From an uncultured Pelosinus sp. (GTDB taxonomy: Bacteria > Bacillota > Negativicutes > UMGS1260): 15,199 nt of DNA. Below, piece by piece: positions 13,819-15,199 of the stretch; positions within the stretch are counted from its first letter, which is position 1; each line of letters opens with the position of its first letter. Made by a program: the position numbers and the translations under genes. The stretch is taken from positions 1 through 15,199 of the forward strand of contig URQW01000062.1 of the NCBI GenBank assembly GCA_900550105.1. The letters run 5' to 3'. The notes below the pieces were generated by a model. That model searched no databases and had not been told where the DNA came from. It saw only the letters and a program-made list of their open reading frames with translations.

Positions 13819-14235
13819 CTAATACCCCTTATAGTTGATTAATTTGTTGATAGTGGAGTTAATAGCGAATATTTCTTTTTGATAATTTGTTTGTAAGCAA
13901 GTCAAGAATGCATCTACATTTCTTATGCAATTCCTTAATTCAGAATTATTATAAGTTTCTTTTAAAGGCATGATCATATTGTGTAGTGCCGCAATATCTT
14001 CGGATATTTGCAAGCTTTTCTGATTGATGGAATTGTGCAAATTGTTAAGCTCTGTAATTAATTTTTTCCCATCAGTAACTACTAAAACATTTCCGTTTTT
14101 AATTAAGGAGCGTACTACATCACTGCGTGATTCACCGGATTTTTCAGCTAGGGTATTCAATTTCATATTAGTAGTTTCGTCTAAAGCCACATTTAAATTT
14201 GGAATTTTTTTCAAAGGTTTACTAGCTTTATTCAT
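13819..14235 (-). CDS. MobC-like ribbon-helix-helix mobilization accessory protein
   Basis: The 138-aa product has an N-terminal ribbon-helix-helix fold (about residues 12-50): a strand with NLNVALDETTNMKLNTLA, then KSGESRSDVVRSLIKNG. The remainder (about 55-135) is predicted helical. This layout is that of MobC/relaxosome accessory proteins, which bind oriT and recruit the relaxase. Gene order supports this, since the relaxase starts two bases downstream. AGAGGAG lies about 8 bases before the ATG. It is the first gene of the minus-strand module, so it could also repress its own promoter in the AT-rich region upstream, as RHH proteins often do. An antitoxin is a less likely alternative. Confidence 0.75.
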   Translation of the reverse strand: MNKASKPLKKIPNLNVALDETTNMKLNTLAEKSGESRSDVVRSLIKNGNVLVVTDGKKLITELNNLHNSINQKSLQISEDIAALHNMIMPLKETYNNSELRNCIRNVDAFLTCLQTNYQKEIFAINSTINKLINYKGY

Positions 14236-14921
14236 GTTACCAACTCCTCTTAAACTTTATAAGTAAGAACTTTTATCTATTTGTTCCTAACGTATTAACT
14301 TTTAAAAATAATGATCCGCATGATTTCTATCTTGTAATATATATCATCCTCAATATATCTAGTTTGCTTTATTTTTTTAGTCTATTAGTCCAATGGTCTA
14401 TGGGAAGTCTATATACTACTATTGATTCTTTATTATATATAGGGATCGGCCTTTTTTTAGAAAATGAGAAGTCTTTTTATACGCTAATTTATTTATTTTT
14501 ATGTTGACTTATTATTGGTTTTTTAATCTGATATTTTATTTAAGGCAATTTATTTAGAATTACGTTGCGCTTGCTAGGCGTATGATGCAATTCTCCTTGG
14601 ACTAGGAATTTTATGTTTTACTTGTATGCATACTATAAATTAAAGTTTTCATATCGTTGCATTTCTAGCAGCAGATCAAGGTGTTATTTGAATTCTTGTA
14701 TATCTATGTTAATGGCCATGTAAAAAGTAATTTTATGTGGTTTTCATAAAAATAAGCAAGTATTTTTATGGTTGTTTTATAATATGTATCTTGGAAAAAT
14801 GGTATAATTTTTAAAAATGGCACATAGAGAATTTGGTTAATAAAGAAAAATCTCATATGCTAATTTTTAGTGCAGATACTTCTTTTTTTACAGTAAAAAT
14901 TTGTTTAATTGAGGTGAAAAT
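14236..14921. other. AT-rich divergent region, possible oriT and promoters
   Basis: No gene is seen in these 686 bases. The region separates divergent genes and lies upstream of the mobilization pair, the usual place for oriT. GTCTAT occurs three times (14380-14385, 14396-14401, 14407-14412). AATTCT and GGAATT form a small stem around 14590-14611. The hairpins at 14731-14770 are listed separately. TATAAT occurs at 14778-14783 and 14803-14808 before the right-hand gene, with poor -35 partners. I cannot point to a known nic sequence. Confidence 0.5.
14731..14770. repeat. Overlapping, mutually exclusive inverted repeats
   Basis: TTTTATG (14731-14737) can pair with CATAAAA (14745-14751). Alternatively CATAAAAATA (14745-14754) pairs perfectly with TATTTTTATG (14761-14770) around AGCAAG. 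The outer TTTTATG copies are also near-direct repeats with their flanks. This could be a repressor operator array, part of oriT, or an attenuator-like switch for the gene at 14922. Confidence 0.5.
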
Positions 14922-15199
14922 ATGAGCAATGATAGTGAGCGTTTAGAAAATTTAAAAAAACAGAGTAAGCAGACTCCTTTTCATGAGTTAAAAAAAAATG
15001 CTAGGCTCAACGTTGAAATAATAAAAGATCAAAACGAAAAAAGTCAAAGTGAGAGTAACTTAAATGAAGCTATTTATAATGAGCAAGTATCCATTAATGG
15101 GGATTGGGAAGCATTTAAAAGATTAACGCGGTTAATCAACATAAATAGTAACGTCAATTTATTATTTCTTAATAAAAAAAATCAAATTTGTCATGTCGA
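14922..15199 (+). CDS. Unrecognised protein, N-terminal part (runs off the window)
   Basis: An ATG with GAGGTG (14911-14916) five bases upstream opens a frame of 92 complete codons without a stop to the right edge. The start of the product (MSNDSERLENLKKQSKQT, then many K, N, E and Q) is hydrophilic and probably partly disordered. A more ordered segment begins at about residue 60 (NGDWEAFKRLTRLININSN). There is no signal peptide and no membrane segment in the visible part. I do not recognise the family. It is transcribed away from the mobilization genes and sits inside the presumed element, so a role in element maintenance or transfer is possible, but nothing in the sequence shows it. Confidence 0.65.
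   Translation, partial: MSNDSERLENLKKQSKQTPFHELKKNARLNVEIIKDQNEKSQSESNLNEAIYNEQVSINGDWEAFKRLTRLININSNVNLLFLNKKNQICHV

Noticed and set aside
14024..14266. 80-codon plus-strand frame opposite the MobC-like gene
   Set aside because: It is a shadow of the minus-strand RHH gene, with no good ribosome site.
14236..14921. CRISPR array in the AT-rich repeat region
   Set aside because: The repeats are only 6-10 bases, irregularly spaced, and have no spacer-repeat periodicity or cas genes nearby.

Overview
This window looks like a chromosome segment of an endospore-forming Firmicute. The low-GC codon usage and the order gpsA, spoIVA, ACT-domain gene, homoserine dehydrogenase, homoserine kinase suggest a member of the Negativicutes, perhaps Sporomusaceae such as Pelosinus or Sporomusa. 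The genus is an inference from gene order. spoIVA itself shows only that the host lineage forms endospores.

Positions 1-4812 are core chromosome. They hold the 3' end of gpsA with a terminator, and spoIVA (492 codons) with a possible sigma-E promoter and its own terminator. A sigma-A promoter then leads into a tight threonine operon: a UPF0735-type ACT-domain protein, hom and thrB. A tRNA-Pro(GGG) gene follows, with a perfect consensus promoter and a strong terminator.

From just after the tRNA to the right edge the DNA is more AT-rich and all recognisable genes are accessory, so this is probably one integrated element, or several stacked ones, entering at the 3' end of tRNA-Pro. GGGT-type repeats lie just inside the presumed left boundary. 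The right end is outside the window.

Positions 5144-11252 carry a compact three-gene operon on the plus strand. The first gene encodes a DUF1837/HamA-like PD-(D/E)XK nuclease. The second encodes a Ski2-like SF2 helicase (HamB-like). The third is a large DinG/XPD-type helicase with a C-terminal PD-(D/E)XK nuclease domain. The first two match the Hachiman anti-phage pair. The third is not a standard Hachiman component as I know it, so the operon is the best candidate here for an undescribed system or subtype.

Positions 11253-11791 have no convincing gene. They hold a structured inverted-repeat cluster and two terminators. On the minus strand, 14235 down to 11792, lies a mobility module in transcription order: a ribbon-helix-helix MobC-like protein, a very short relaxase (160 aa, only the catalytic domain), an excisionase-like HTH protein and a complete tyrosine integrase. 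An intrinsic terminator sits between xis and int, right in front of the int ribosome binding site. A 686-base AT-rich divergent region with several inverted and direct repeats separates this module from an unrecognised gene on the plus strand that runs off the window. The module looks like an integrative mobilizable element that could use another element's conjugation machinery, with the defence operon as cargo.
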